64,000 bases of DNA from Paralithodes platypus (Eukaryota > Arthropoda > Malacostraca > Decapoda > Lithodidae). Below are positions 10,620 through 21,225 of this stretch, piece by piece. The notes under the pieces were generated by a model. It was given only the letters and a program-made list of their open reading frames with translations. It was not told where the DNA came from and did not search any database. Position 1 is the first letter of the stretch. Every line of letters starts with the position of its first letter. The stretch is from contig CM064509.1 of NCBI GenBank assembly GCA_032716605.1, positions 38,722,924 through 38,786,923 of the forward strand, written 5' to 3'. Position numbers and translations under genes: made by a program.

Positions 10620-10861
10620 TGGTGTAATCGTAAGAGTAATCATGATTATGATTACCTTTTGAGAATAATCGATTACGATTATGATTGCATCCCCAAATAT
10701 AAGCAAATAATAGATTACGATTACGATTACAGATTACGATTACCCCATGCCTGCGGCACGGTCTATTTACATTTGTTCAACAATTGATTATTGATTATGG
10801 ATTATGTATTATGTAATAATATTGAATATATTGATTATATATTAATATATATTGATTGTAT
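10620..10861. repeat. (GATTAC)n / (ATTGATT)n low-complexity tract
   Basis: A/T-rich satellite-like stretch with many GATTAC and GATTAT hexamers (for example 10710-10745) on the + strand and complementary GTAATC near its start, fading into ATTGATTAT repeats up to the start of LINE-A copy 1. LINE-A copy 1 also ends in GATTGATTATTGATTAC, so it may have inserted within this tract. Confidence 0.8.
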
Positions 10862-13800
10862 ATACACGTGCCTTCTGCGTGTCGTAAGAGGCGACTAAAG
10901 AGGTTGGGTCGGTGGGCTTGCGACCCCCACCCGGAAAAAATATCTAAGCAAAGAAAAACGAGCGAACAGCCTCGGATGCGGACGGTTTCAACGTTGACGA
11001 ACCACGACCGACTAAGGACATGCCTTCGGACATTCTGAGAATGGCTACGTGGAATGTTAGTGGCATGAATGATGGCACAAAAGAGAGAGAGGTTCTGGAA
11101 GTGTTAGTGAATGCCAGGCTGGATGTATGTGGAATGACAGAGACCAAATGGAAAGGTTCAGATGTGAGAGAATGGGAATGTGGAATGGGTGTGTGTGCTG
11201 GAGTGAGTGAAGGAACAGCGAGAGAAGGTGCATGTTTGTTTGTAAGTAGCAAATGGAAGGAATGTGTAAGAGAGTATGGGTCTGTGGGTTCAAGGATTGT
11301 GTGGGTGAGAATGAAAGTAGGAATACAAACGTGGGTGATTGTATGCGTGTATGCCCCGACAGAGGATATACTTGAAAGAAAGAAAGAGGAGTTCTGGATG
11401 AATGTGGAGGCGTGCCTGGAGAAGTTTGACAAGAACGAAAGAATATTTCTGATTGGGGATATGAATGGTAAGGTGGGTGATAGGAAAGTTGAGGGAGTGG
11501 TGGGAGGGTGGGGGGTACCATCAGAGGTGAATGGGAATGGTAGTGCACTTGTGGACGTATGTGTGGGGAGGAGGCTGTGGATAGCCAACACCTTCTTCCG
11601 ACACAGAATGATCCACAGGTACACGTGGAAACGGATGTTGACGATGAAGGATAAGACAGTGGTGGAACGAAAGTCATTGATTGATTATGTATGTGTGGAT
11701 GAACGAATGAAGAAATCTGTGATGGATGCTAGGGTGTATAGGGGTATTGGAGGGGGTCTGTCTGATCATTATGTAGTGGTAGCTAAGGTTAGGATACAAA
11801 AGAAGTGGGTGAGGAGAGCGGGAGGGAGGCGAGAGGAGGGTGGAATGGTGAGGAGGGTGGAGAGGTTGCAGGAGGAGGAAGTCAGGGAGGAGTACAGGAG
11901 AGCAGTGGAAAGACGACTAGGTGGGTTCGACCTGGAAGTTATGGAGGAAGTGGAGGAGATGAGCAAGGTGTTTAAGGATGAGATCTGTGCAGCATGTGAG
12001 GAGGTGTGTGGAGTGAGGAGAAGAGGGAGGGGAGTGAAAGGTACAGCATGGTGGACAGAAGAGGTAAGAATAGCTGTGGAAGAAAAGAAGAAAGCATATA
12101 GAGAGTGGTTGGGTAGTAGAGGGAATGAAGATTCCGAGAGACAGAAACGAGCGAGGTACGTGGAGAGTAAGAGGGTGGTGAAGAGAGTAGTGAAGGAAAG
12201 TAAGAGAAGAGTAGATGAGGAATTTGGAAGGAATCGGAGTGTAAAATGGAGGGAGAGTAAGAAACTGTTCTGGAAAGAAGTCAAGAAAGTTAGGGAAGGT
12301 AGCAAGGGAAACAGTAAGGGTGTGAAAGATAAGAATGGGAGAATGCTAGCCGAGAAGCAAGAGAGAGTCGAAAGATGGAGGGAGTACTTCAGTGAGTTGC
12401 TAAATGAAAGGAATGAAGAGCCAGCAAACATAGCTGGATATGGTATGGGAGGGAGAAGAAGAGAAGTAGTGGAGGAGGAGGTGGGGATCAGGAGGTCAGA
12501 AGTGTGGGAAGCCATGAAAAGAGTGAAGTTGGGGAAAGCACCAGGAACAGATGGAGTGTGTGGGGAAATGTTGAGGTATGGTGGTGAGATAGTGATAGAA
12601 TGGGTATGGAAAATGTGCAAACTAGCATGGGAGAAGGGGAGTGCACCCGATGACTGGAAGACTGGCATAATAGTCCCCCTATATAAGGGCAAAGGGGAAA
12701 GAGGAGTGTGTGGTAACCACCGAGGAATATGTCTTCTAAGCGTAGTAGGGAAGGTATACAGTAGGGTAGTGATTGAGAGAGTGAGAGTGAGAACGGAGAA
12801 ATGGATAGGCGACGAGCAGGGAGGTTTTAGGAAGGGAAGAGGATGTGTAGATCAGATTTTTACCCTGAATTGTGTTGTGGAGAAGTATCTGGAGAAGAAA
12901 CAAAAGGTGTATGTTGCCTTTATGGACTTGGAGAAGGCCTATGACAGAGTGGATAGAGAAGGTTTGTGGAAAGTACTTAGAATATACGGAGTAGAGGGCA
13001 AGTTGCTGAAAGCAGTGAAGAGCATGTATGAGGGTGCAAAGGCGGCAGTACGTGTGGAGAGTGAGCAGAGCGAGTTCTTTGACCTGAATGTTGGTTTGAA
13101 ACAGGGGTGTGTGATGTCCCCGTGGTTGTTTACTGTATATATGGATGGAGTCATGAAAGAAATACTATCAAGAGCAGTGGATGTTGGTGTATCGCTGAAA
13201 AGGGAGGGAATTGAGTGGAAGCTACCTATACTGCTGTTTGCGGATGATACAGTTCTGATGAGTGATAATGAATGGGAGTTGCAGGGTCTGGTAAATGAGT
13301 TTGGAACAGTGTGCGAAAAACGGAATTTGAAGGTAAATACGGGGAAGAGCAAGGTTATGGTCTTCGAAAGGGGTGAAGTCACAGAGTGTGAGGTGAAGCT
13401 GAACGGTCAGGCTATGGAGATCGTCAACTCTTTTAAGTATCTGGGCAGTGTGTTGAGTAAAGATGGGACTATGGATGAAGAGGTGCGGGAGAGAGGGTAC
13501 AACAGGGGAAGAGGGTTGTAGGAACGCTAAAAGCAGTAACAAGAAATAGGGTGGTCAGTATGGAAGTGAAGAAGTCCTTACATGACAGTGTGGTAATCCC
13601 GACACTGACTTACGGAAGCGAAGCATGGACGTTGGTTGAGAGACTCAGACCAAGAGTGAGAGCAGTAGAAATGAATTACTTAAGGAGTGCGTGCGGAGTT
13701 ACATGGAGGGATAGACAGACTAATGAGGAAGTAAGAAGGAGGTGTGGTGTGGAGGTAGATGTGCTGGAAAGTGTGAAAAGGAACAACTTGAGATGGTTCG

Positions 13801-14060
13801 GCCATATGGAACGTATGGAAAGCGAGAGAATGACTAAGAGGGTGTACGAGAGCGAGGTGGAGGGACAGAGGGGGAGAGGTAGACCGAATATGAGGTGGAA
13901 GGATGGAGTGAGGAACTACATGAACGAAGGCGGTGCTGGTTGGGGGGAGGGGCGTCGACTGACTGGGGACAGAGGTGCATGGGGGCGGTTCGTTCGTGGC
14001 CGCCCCTTCGGGGATCGCGGCGTCAGGCAATAGATAGATAGATAGATTGATTATTGATTA
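10862..14060 (+). mobile_element. LINE-A copy 1 (RTE-like non-LTR retrotransposon)
   Basis: A ~3.2 kb element with a short GC-rich leader (CACGTGCCTTCTGCGTGTCG at 10865), one long polyprotein ORF and almost no 3' UTR: the stop at 14031-14033 is followed directly by a (TAGA)n tail. Short simple-repeat tails instead of poly(A) and an endonuclease-RT protein without a Gag ORF are typical of the RTE group. Two more copies lie in the window (34602-41844, interrupted; 16513-17124, fragment). Confidence 0.88.
11020..14033 (+). pseudogene. LINE-A endonuclease/reverse transcriptase polyprotein (single 2-bp frameshift)
   Basis: From ATG 11020, residues 1-260 form an APE-type endonuclease: WNVSGMN, TETKWKG, VYAPTED, IGDMNGKVGD (145-154), SLIDYV and LSDHYVV. 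Residues about 495-800 are the RT: GKAPGTDGVCGEML, GICLLSVVGKVYSRV, GGFRKGRGCVDQIF, VAFMDLEKAYDRVDREGLW, VGLKQGCVMSPWLF and the catalytic FADD (740-743). Near 13490 the sequence GAGAGAGGG has two extra bases compared with copy 2 (GAGAGGG at 41296), ending the first frame at 13521. The true frame continues to 14033 with TYGSEAWTL, WFGHMERM and GRGRPNMRWKDGV. Restoring two bases would give about 1,004 codons, so this is a very young or recently broken copy. Confidence 0.9.
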
Positions 14061-15846
14061 CAGATTTATTTCACCATTGTAATCATTCTTAAGTCACTGT
14101 CGTCTGCTTTCATGCATCGTTTGGGACTCAGGAAAAGCAAATACAAGCTTTCGTTAGGCCTGCATGCAAGCAGGAGTCACATGACTGACTGGCTATGTGT
14201 TCTTGTTCTTGTTGGTTATACGGACCACCCGCTAAGACAACAAAACTTTCTAGCCCTGAAATAAGGCTAAGGAGTTATGTATGCCACCCGTGTGTTATGG
14301 AGAAAGCTCAATATAGAGCTATGTATGCCACCAGGATGAGAAGGTTTAATCACCAAATGTTTAACCATTAATTAATCATGTACAAATATAAAAACAATAA
14401 TAGGTGACAAAAAGTAGGATACAAAGGTCATAATACAGTATGGTAAAGTTGGGGGCCTCAAGGAACCAAATGAATTAATCGCATTAATTATTAACAATCC
14501 CTATTGTGCATTTTCCCTATCGGGTTCGCTCGTGGCACTAATTAGGTGCGATAACCATTATAAGCTTGCGGAAACCGGTAATATTTTTTTGCTAGTGTCA
14601 CCGGTCCGGGATGAACAGTTTTTTGGAGCAAGAGCACAGCACTACTGTGACACCAACTTTAAATTGTTTGTTGTGTGTGTAAGTATAGTGTATAAAATGC
14701 ATGTTGAATGTTACTGTACTGTTGGAGTACAGTACTTTGGTTGTGAGTGTTGTCTGTAACCAATGTAATTAGCTACTTCATGTTGATCAGGTGCTAGCAT
14801 TCACATCACAAATGTGGCACTGGTCTACTGCACCTCTGATGTCCGCTATTGCAGAGAGGGGTTGGGAGGCCATGAGAAAGAGTACCAAAGACATTCAACC
14901 AGCGAGGATCAAACTTGTGGCCTCTCGCATGCAAGGTATGCACGCTCTCAACGCTAACATAATTAATTCAAAAGTATAAAATCCATTGCAGTTTAAATGG
15001 GAACGTAATTATGAGGATAACTTAAGGACAAATCCCTACCCTTCAACTACTGAACTAATCCCTGCAGGTTACAATAGTTGAAGAGCAGGTTGAAAGGTGT
15101 GGAATAACTTTCCAGTCATCCTCGTTCGTATGTGTACATTGTAAATGTAATGGAATATATACTTGTGGACTCTCAGTTTCAGAAATAAGGAACCGGGTGG
15201 ATTGGACTCGATAGCCTTGGCGGGCAACCTATCTAGGGGAAAAAAACCTACACAAATTACCGATGGACGACACGCTAATCGGTGCCACTTACAGGTGGCG
15301 ATCTTTATAACAGATAACCTCTGCCATATTCTGCTAATACCAAATACTGTATTGGTAAAGTACATTTATTGTGTGCAAAACTTACGTGTGGTGCCTTTGT
15401 TGGGGTCCAAAAATCAACAGCAATGGGTGTTCCTTCTATAACACAGCCGTTCATCTTCACACTATTGTCCACTTATAGTCACACCTCTCCTTGACCCTGT
15501 TCAACTGAGAAAGAAAAGTGCATTTTATTATTTTCATCCAATGACAAATAGTTGTTATATTCTTGTTGCCACTGGATGATCATCCAATGATCACACAGTA
15601 TAGGCTAATCTTAGCTGCCGGTATCTTCACAAAATCCTTGACAGATAATGATTACATTCAAAGTACCGGTATTAAATTCTAGCTAATGCCAGATCATTTT
15701 ACTCAATTTAGATTTATATAAATATTGCAATACAAGTACAAACTACCAATCACTCATCCAAATAAAAACTCCATTACATGATCGTAAAGATAGTGAGCTT
15801 CCCAGGCCCATCCACCAAGAAGGCAGAAGCAGTTAAATCAATCAAC
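14061..15846. other. No gene or recognised repeat
   Basis: About 1.8 kb of A/T-rich sequence. Short open frames (14532-14759, 15163-15441 and its antisense) show no recognisable domain or codon pattern. I see no terminal repeats or tandem arrays. It may be unique host intergenic DNA. Confidence 0.5.
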
Positions 15847-15859
15847 CAACCAATCAATC

Positions 15860-16424
15860 TGGACATGAGGCACTCAATTCCTGGCAGCAGCCTCCACGAA
15901 CCAAGACCACCCACTAAACTACATGGCAACACACCCACAGACACCAAGAAATATCAAAACAACACCCAGCACACGGTATCACACACAATTATTGTCCTCT
16001 CTCTCCTGCCCACCCCGAACCAACTTCCAGAAGCACATCCATACTCATATCTCTCACCGATCCATCCACTCACTTACAGACAACACGCAGCTGCATGCAC
16101 GACCTCCCGAAATCCATCCTTCCGAATCCTCCCTTCCTCGCGAGGACAGAGTCCACCTGGCCAGGCTGAGATGCGGACACCATCCAGCTCTCCTGAGCTA
16201 TCAGAAGAGACTGGATGACTCCGTTGTCGACGCCTGCCCGGGATGTAACACAGCACCCCATACCATTAAACACATCATAGAAGACTGTATTTCACACAAC
16301 CACTTACGCCAACAACACAATCTACACTCAATGAGAGCTCTGTGGGAAAGCCCGATCGTGGCCATGGCCTTTCTCAGGGACTCGGGGCTGTTCGGCCAGG
16401 CAGCTTAGGGAACAACAACAACAA
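15860..16424 (+). mobile_element. LINE-F copy 1, 5'-truncated 3' end
   Basis: A 565-bp 5'-truncated LINE flanked by a 13-bp target-site duplication CAACCAATCAATC (15847-15859 and 16425-16437). The frame ending at 16406-16408 encodes the C-terminal domain of an I/Jockey-superfamily polyprotein: HLARLRCGHHPALLSYQKR, then DACPGCNTAPHTIKHIIEDC (a zinc-knuckle-like CxxC...H...C) and ALWESPIVAMAFL to LFGQAA before the stop. The stop lies within the tail itself, followed by AGGGAAC and (AAC)n, so there is virtually no 3' UTR. The tail is shared with repeat R1. Confidence 0.9.
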
Positions 16425-16512
16425 CAACCAATCAATCAACTAGAAACTACACATATCTACAAGGCACATACCGATGTTAGTCTGATTATTATTTGCTGAC
16501 CATGAAACCTCC

Positions 16513-17124
16513 GAGCAAGGTTATGGTCTTCGAAAGGGGTGAAGCCAGAGAGTGTGAGGTGAAGCTGAACGGTCAGGCTATGGAAATTGTCAGCTCATTT
16601 ATGTATCCGGGCAGTGTGCTGAGTAAAGATGGGAGTATGGATGAAGAAGTGCGGGAGAGGGTGCAACAGGGGAAGAAGGTTGTAGGAACGCTGAAAGCAG
16701 TAACAAGAAATAGGGTGATCAGCATGGAAGTGAAGAAGTCCTTGCATGACAGTGTGGTAATCCCGACACTGACTTACGGAAGCGAAGCATGGACGTTGGT
16801 GGAGAGACTCAGACCAAGAGTGAGAGGGGTGGAATTGAGTTACAGTACTTGAGAAGTGCATGCGGAGTTACATGGAGGGATAGACAGACGAATGAGGAAG
16901 TAAGAGGGAGGTGTGGTACAGAGGTAGATGTGCTGGGAAGTGTGAAAAGGAACACCTGGAGATGGTTCGGCTATATGGAACGTATGGGAAGCGAGAGAAT
17001 GACTATTAAGAGGGTGTACGAGAGCGATGTGGAAGGACAGAGAGGGAGAGGTGGAAGGATGGAGTGAAGAAGTACTGTATATGAATGAAGGCGGTGCTGG
17101 TTGGGAGGAGGGGCGTCGACTGAC
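16513..17124 (+). pseudogene. LINE-A copy 3, internal fragment
   Basis: Matches LINE-A from KVMVFERGE (end of the RT domain) through YPGSVLSKDGSMDEEVRERV, TLTYGSEAWTLVE and WFGYMERM to GGAGWEEG, after which it stops short of the normal end. Compared with copies 1 and 2 it has substitutions and small indels that shift frame near 16850 and 17060, so it is older. Both ends are truncated and no duplication is evident. Confidence 0.88.
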
Positions 17125-17527
17125 CACTCGATACCACCCTCATAACGTCGTTAATTTAATGCCAATCTTTCTTAAACTCTTACATATGATACAGTAACCC
17201 TCCAGCTTCGCAATTATATGCACATTGTGTATGTAGGCGTAGGCCTATTACATGTAATAATATGTAATTCGAGTACTTAACAACAGGTCGTTCTAAAGCC
17301 ATCAAAATTGTCTCCATATTCTTCTACTTTTACCTTTCTAAGCTTCTCCTTGTTGTCATATACAACGTTCAGTTATTCATAACTATAAATCCTGTGTAGA
17401 AATGCCGATGCTGAAGCTATATTCGTCATATTAGCCTGTGGCGGGCGTGCTTCTGCGCCCGAGTCTGCCCTTCAACAAAACCAAGATATTAGCCTGTAAT
17501 ATGATGTGACCGCAAATCCGCCATTAA
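17125..17527. other. No gene recognised
   Basis: About 400 bp of A/T-rich sequence between two LINE fragments. No coding pattern, terminal repeats or similarity to other parts of the window was noticed. Confidence 0.45.
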
Positions 17528-17722
17528 GCATGGGGAAGACAAGATTTGAAGTTTGATTATAAAACAAAAAAACAGAATAGTAAAAATGTTGCGTCTGCTA
17601 CCGCCGCCGCCAACACCGTGAACGACCGCAGCAGTGCAAGTACTGGTACTGAGCTGGATACACAGGCATAGTTTGCCTTTTTCCAGAGGATCTACTGTAA
17701 GAAACTGTAAGATACTGTAAGA
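17528..17722 (+). mobile_element. LINE-C (CR1) copy 2, 3' end only
   Basis: The ~195 bp match the last ~45 codons and 3' UTR of LINE-C copy 1 (22374-22554), including the coding stretch SATAAANTVNDRSSAST and the terminal direct repeats ACTGTAAGAA. This is a strongly 5'-truncated CR1 insertion. The terminal repeat is tandem here (three to four copies), as CR1 3' ends usually are. Confidence 0.88.
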
Positions 17723-17798
17723 ATTAATACAGGCCTCTATTTTTGAAATATTTAAGAAAATTACTAGCCTAAGTTATCTTATCTACAGTACATTACAT

Positions 17799-18222
17799 TA
17801 CATTCATGTGGTAATGGGCTGGTCTGTCAGACTGAAAGCTGAGCGATCTTTGCCATACCCATAGCTTACTCTGTTCCTTTTACAGTACTTATATATTGTC
17901 TAGATCTCAAGTCTTTCCCGTGGATTGACCTCCTTACTCTAGGTTGGCAGATTGGGAGCCAATGCGTCACATTTTTCATTTGCCCCTCAACTTTCCCTTC
18001 TTAATTGCTGAGGGGCAAAGGGCCTTGGGTGGGGCTTGGTTTCTCGGGCGTTTCTGCACCCTTCTCAGCTCCCTGTCTTGGAGTGGTTTCGGTCACTCAG
18101 GCTTTATTAGTGGTAAGCAGGGAGGATTTTGTGGGAGCGCTCGTTTATGGCCTTGGTCTTGCTCGGCACTTTGGGGATGTTCAGCCAGACAGCTTGGGGA
18201 ACAGCAACAACAATAACAAAAA
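17799..18222 (+). mobile_element. R1 SINE-like repeat, 5'-truncated copy
   Basis: A 424-bp copy flanked by a 14-bp target-site duplication ACAGTACATTACAT (17785-17798 and 18223-18236). It is colinear with the full-length copy at 27049-27566 but lacks its first ~115 bases. The tail reads CAGCCAGACAGCTTGGGG then AACAGCAACAACAATAAC. Open frames inside it are not conserved between copies. Confidence 0.9.
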
Positions 18223-18299
18223 ACAGTACATTACATCATGTCATTAACCCTTTCAGGTCCGTGGGTTGCTGTTTAGTACTGTATTCATAGAATTCTCTT

Positions 18300-18905
18300 A
18301 ATCTCATAATTATTAAAATTAGTTTTGGAAAAACTTAATTTTAATGTCACTAATTTTCCCAAGGATTTTTGTTTTGGAACCTGTTAGTTTTCATTAAATA
18401 GGGTTTGTATTTAATTACAAACCTCGGAAAAAACGTTATACCCCATCATCCAACAATCTTAAGACACATCGCCTGATAGTGGGGAGGGCTATGAAGGTCA
18501 GGGAAAATGAGGGGTTAAATGCGTAAAACGGCGATACTGTAATAGCGTATTTTAGCTAAACTTGGCTCGGGCTTTCTTGATTTACAAACCCATAAAACCA
18601 GAGTTTTTGAAAACCCGAGCCAAGTTTTGGAAAAAGTTGGCTCAGATTTAGCTAGTTTTAAGAGCAAAAACAGACAGTGACCTTATTTTGATATTTGGCT
18701 CGGGTTTTCTTGATTTACAAACCCATAAAACCTGATTTTCCGAAAACCTGAGCCAAGTTTTGGCAAAAGTTGGCTTGGATTTTGAGTTTTAAGAGTGGAA
18801 ATAGAGAGTAACGTATTTTCGAAATTTGGGTCAGGTTTTCCGAAATTGCAAACCCATAAAACCTGTTTTATCGAAAACTTAGCGGTTTTGAAAATCATTA
18901 ATACC
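18300..18905. repeat. R3 dispersed repeat with tandem hairpin units
   Basis: Shares with 42370-43270, 44930-45110 and 59850-60075 a head (CCATCATCCAACAATCTTAA, then GTGGGGAGGGCTATGAAG and GAAAATGAGGGGTTAAA) and a tail of ~130-bp tandem units. Each unit carries the arms GGCTCGGGTTTTC and GAAAACCCGAGCC about 30 nt apart, which would pair as a stem-loop. Two units are seen here (centred near 18600 and 18725). No coding capacity. Confidence 0.8.
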
Positions 18906-19257
18906 CAGTAACCTAGACCTAGCATATTGGATACAAGAGTAAGCCTTACCTGCCAGGTAGTAAATGTTCCTTGTACTGTACAGTACTTGGTTTATTCCAT
19001 ACCTACCACCTGATCCCTTACACCTTAGTATATGTCCATTGTCCCTAGTACTGTATGTGGGATACAAAACTAACCCTCACCTAACACCTACTATGGGTTT
19101 CAGAGGCCGTGTGGCATCGTTTTTCGGGAATAACTTCTTAACAAACAGTTGGATCAGTATGATATTTTGACACAGCTTTTATCACACCGTCCCCTAATTT
19201 TTGTCAATATAGTGCATTACCAAAAGTGTAGAAATAAGCCACTTGTCCCTGTGTCAT

Positions 19258-19264
19258 CATAATC

Positions 19265-19303
<39 letters not shown>

Positions 19304-19766
19304 TTTATTCAGTTAGCAATTTACAGAGTTGGTACCACATAGTATGTTACAAATATGACATGTACCAGCCTTGCATAATTCCAACTAAGGATAGCCCAAT
19401 AAGGCCGTTAGGCGTACAGTAGGGTCCCGCATAAAACGTGTTCGCATAAAACGAGTCTCGATTAAAACGACCGACCTAAAATATTAATATTTAATTTTCG
19501 ATCAGAACGAATGTGATCACATAAAACGAGTCCGCCGCCAAAGTGGGGCAAATCCGAGGAGTTTTCATATAGAGCGCCGAAATATCGTACAAAACGTACG
19601 AAATGTCGTTCGCTTTGTACGAAAATTTTAGCTTCCAGTGAACATTGACGATATTGCGCCACCAAAATGCTGTGTTCACATAAAACGAAATCGCATAAAA
19701 CGCCCTCGTTTATCGACCATAAACTCGTTTTATGTGAGACCCTACTGTATTTCCATTGGGGTCCTT
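19258..19766 (-). mobile_element. LINE-B copy 1, 3' UTR fragment with (ATT)n tail
   Basis: Antisense copy of the LINE-B 3' end. It matches 23262-23416 (AACGGCCTTATTGGGCTATC, then GTACCAACTCTGTAAATTGC and AATAAATATTATTATT). The tail forms the (AAT)n run at about 19261-19304 on the + strand. It is interrupted by a Tigger-like MITE at 19417-19747 and is itself inserted in the left arm of palindrome P. Confidence 0.88.
19417..19747. mobile_element. Tigger/mariner-like MITE with TA duplication
   Basis: A 331-bp element with inverted termini CAGTAGGGTCCCGCATAAAA and (right end, complemented) CAGTAGGGTCTCACATAAAA, flanked by TA on both sides (19415-19416, 19748-19749). The undisturbed site GGCGTATTTCC is present in LINE-B copy 2 (complement near 23273). 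The motif CATAAAACG is repeated several times near both ends. No transposase; a non-autonomous Tc1/mariner-superfamily element. Confidence 0.88.
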
Positions 19767-20114
19767 GAGGTTAAAGTCACACATTAATGACTAAGAAACA
19801 GACAAGGCTACCGTGGCTTACCTGTGAGAACCACCTAACCATTATTGCTCCTCCATCAAATACGGTAGTTATCAGCCACCACCCAACCCTATTATCGCCT
19901 TTAAATTCAAGTTGTCTGTCACTATCAAGTATAAATATACAAACAGTAAGTATTTTTGTATATTTATACTTGATATTGACAGATTACTTGAATTTAAAGG
20001 CGATAATAGGGTTGGGTGGTGGCTGATAACTACCGTATTTGATGGAGGAGCAATAATGGTTTGATGGTTCTCACAGGTAAGCCACGGTAGCCTTGTCTGT
20101 TTCTTAGTCATTAA

Positions 20115-20548
20115 CCCACTGAGCCCCAGCGACGCAGCGTTTGCGTCCACAATGTATGTAACGCTAAACCCCAGCAACGCAAACCATGCATCCTGGCCGG
20201 TCCGGTCCCAATTACTCCAGTCCTATGGCACCTAGAGGGCTCAGATTTGTATGGGAACTGTGTAAGTATCCCACGCAACCATGCCGATGGTTGAAAACTC
20301 TCAAAGTCCAACCGCATGCGCGTGAGCGCGCAAAAAACGGTATTTTGGGTGTTATTGCCTTCAATTTTTTACTCTTGTAAAACAGACTTTCGGGGGCTCC
20401 GTAGGACCAATTTTTGACCTTTTTGATTGTTTTTTTGTGGTTTTTCCTTCAATATAACCCATTCGCTATTGTTTCTGGAAAAAAAAAAAATCCAAAACAG
20501 CCGGTCCCTGGTGGTACATTTATTATAAACTAGCTGGGGCTCAGTGGG
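20115..20548. mobile_element. piggyBac-like MITE 2 (TTAA duplication)
   Basis: A 434-bp element bounded by perfect 16-bp inverted repeats CCCACTGAGCCCCAGC and flanked by TTAA on both sides (20111-20114, 20549-20552). It sits in the right arm of palindrome P; the left arm retains the empty site (CACATTAATGAC). No transposase ORF. TTAA targets and CCC-starting termini are typical of the piggyBac superfamily. Confidence 0.9.
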
Positions 20549-20593
20549 TTAATGTGTGACTAACCTCATGACACAGGGACAAGTGGCTTATTT

Positions 20594-20937
20594 GGTAGCA
20601 TTCAAGGAGACTACCACAGGACTTACCTCTGACCGGGTATAGGCTATCCTAGTGTTTACTAGGCTATAGCCTACCCCTTTGAAAGGACATTAGCCTAACC
20701 TAACCTATCCTAGTATTATGGGTGGGGGCTGCCACCCCCACACCCCCGCTGTTTGACATCTTTGACTTAAATTTTGGTATACAGTATTTGTATGTGAAGT
20801 GGGTATTTTTTATATTTGTCGATAACGAAAATCTTCCATGCGGACTATATAGAGAAAAATATGGCGAATCTATTGGTGCCTATTTTCCCTAATAAATTGT
20901 TTCTCATAACGCTGCAGTAGTGTCGTTTAAAATAACC
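20594..20937. mobile_element. R2 element with 8-bp duplication (hAT-like length)
   Basis: A 344-bp insertion in the right arm of palindrome P, flanked by the 8-bp duplication GCTTATTT (20586-20593 and 20938-20945). Termini are weakly inverted: GGTAGCATTCAAGGAGACTA and, complemented, GGTTATTTTAAACGACACTA. A related copy lies inverted at 59484-59740. An 8-bp duplication suggests hAT-type transposition, but the termini are not canonical. It contains CCTAACCTAACCTATCCTAG, resembling arthropod telomeric TTAGG-type DNA. Confidence 0.7.
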
Positions 20938-21225
20938 GCTTATTTCTACACTTTTGGTAATGCACTATATTGACAAAAATTAGGGGACGGTGTGAAAAAA
21001 AGCTGTGTCAAAATATCAAACTGATCCAACTGTTTGTTAATAAGTTATTCCCGAAAAACGATGCCACACGGCCTCTGAAACCCATAGTAGTATATGTTCC
21101 TATATTCCTATAACAACAGTGTCACAAGTTAAATATCTCGGACTAAAACTGGACTCGAGTTTGTCAGGTGAAACAATTTTGGAATCTATCCTGAGTAAGT
21201 GTAGAGCATGTATAAAATACCTGTC

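Larger units (their letters stand above)
19089..21089. repeat. Long palindromic (foldback) element P with four nested insertions
   Basis: The outer arms 19089-19257 and 20946-21089/20568-20593 are reverse complements (tips TACTATGGGTTTCAGAGG and CCTCTGAAACCCATAGTA). The inner arms 19767-about 19945 and about 19955-20114 are also reverse complements, meeting at a loop of only a few bases around 19950. Removing four later insertions (LINE-B 3' end with a Tigger-like MITE in the left arm; a piggyBac-like MITE and the R2 element in the right arm) restores a nearly perfect palindrome with ~350-bp arms. No coding sequence and no clear target-site duplication. Confidence 0.85.

Noticed and set aside
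10446..10787. 113-codon + ORF ending in a Tyr/Asp repeat
   Set aside because: The Tyr/Asp repeat is simply the translation of the (GATTAC)n tract.
11769..12692. Long antisense ORFs over LINE-A (also 10944-11677, 39151-40098)
   Set aside because: They mirror the purine-rich LINE-A coding strand and give Ser/Thr/Leu-rich low-complexity protein; the sense strand carries clear endonuclease and RT motifs.
14532..15441. Small ORFs in the 14.5-15.4 kb gap
   Set aside because: No domain, no coding-like pattern and similar-length ORFs on the opposite strand; consistent with chance.
18240..18275. A further piggyBac-like terminus (TTAACCCTTTCAGG)
   Set aside because: No matching inverted end with a second TTAA was found downstream, so there is no support for an element.
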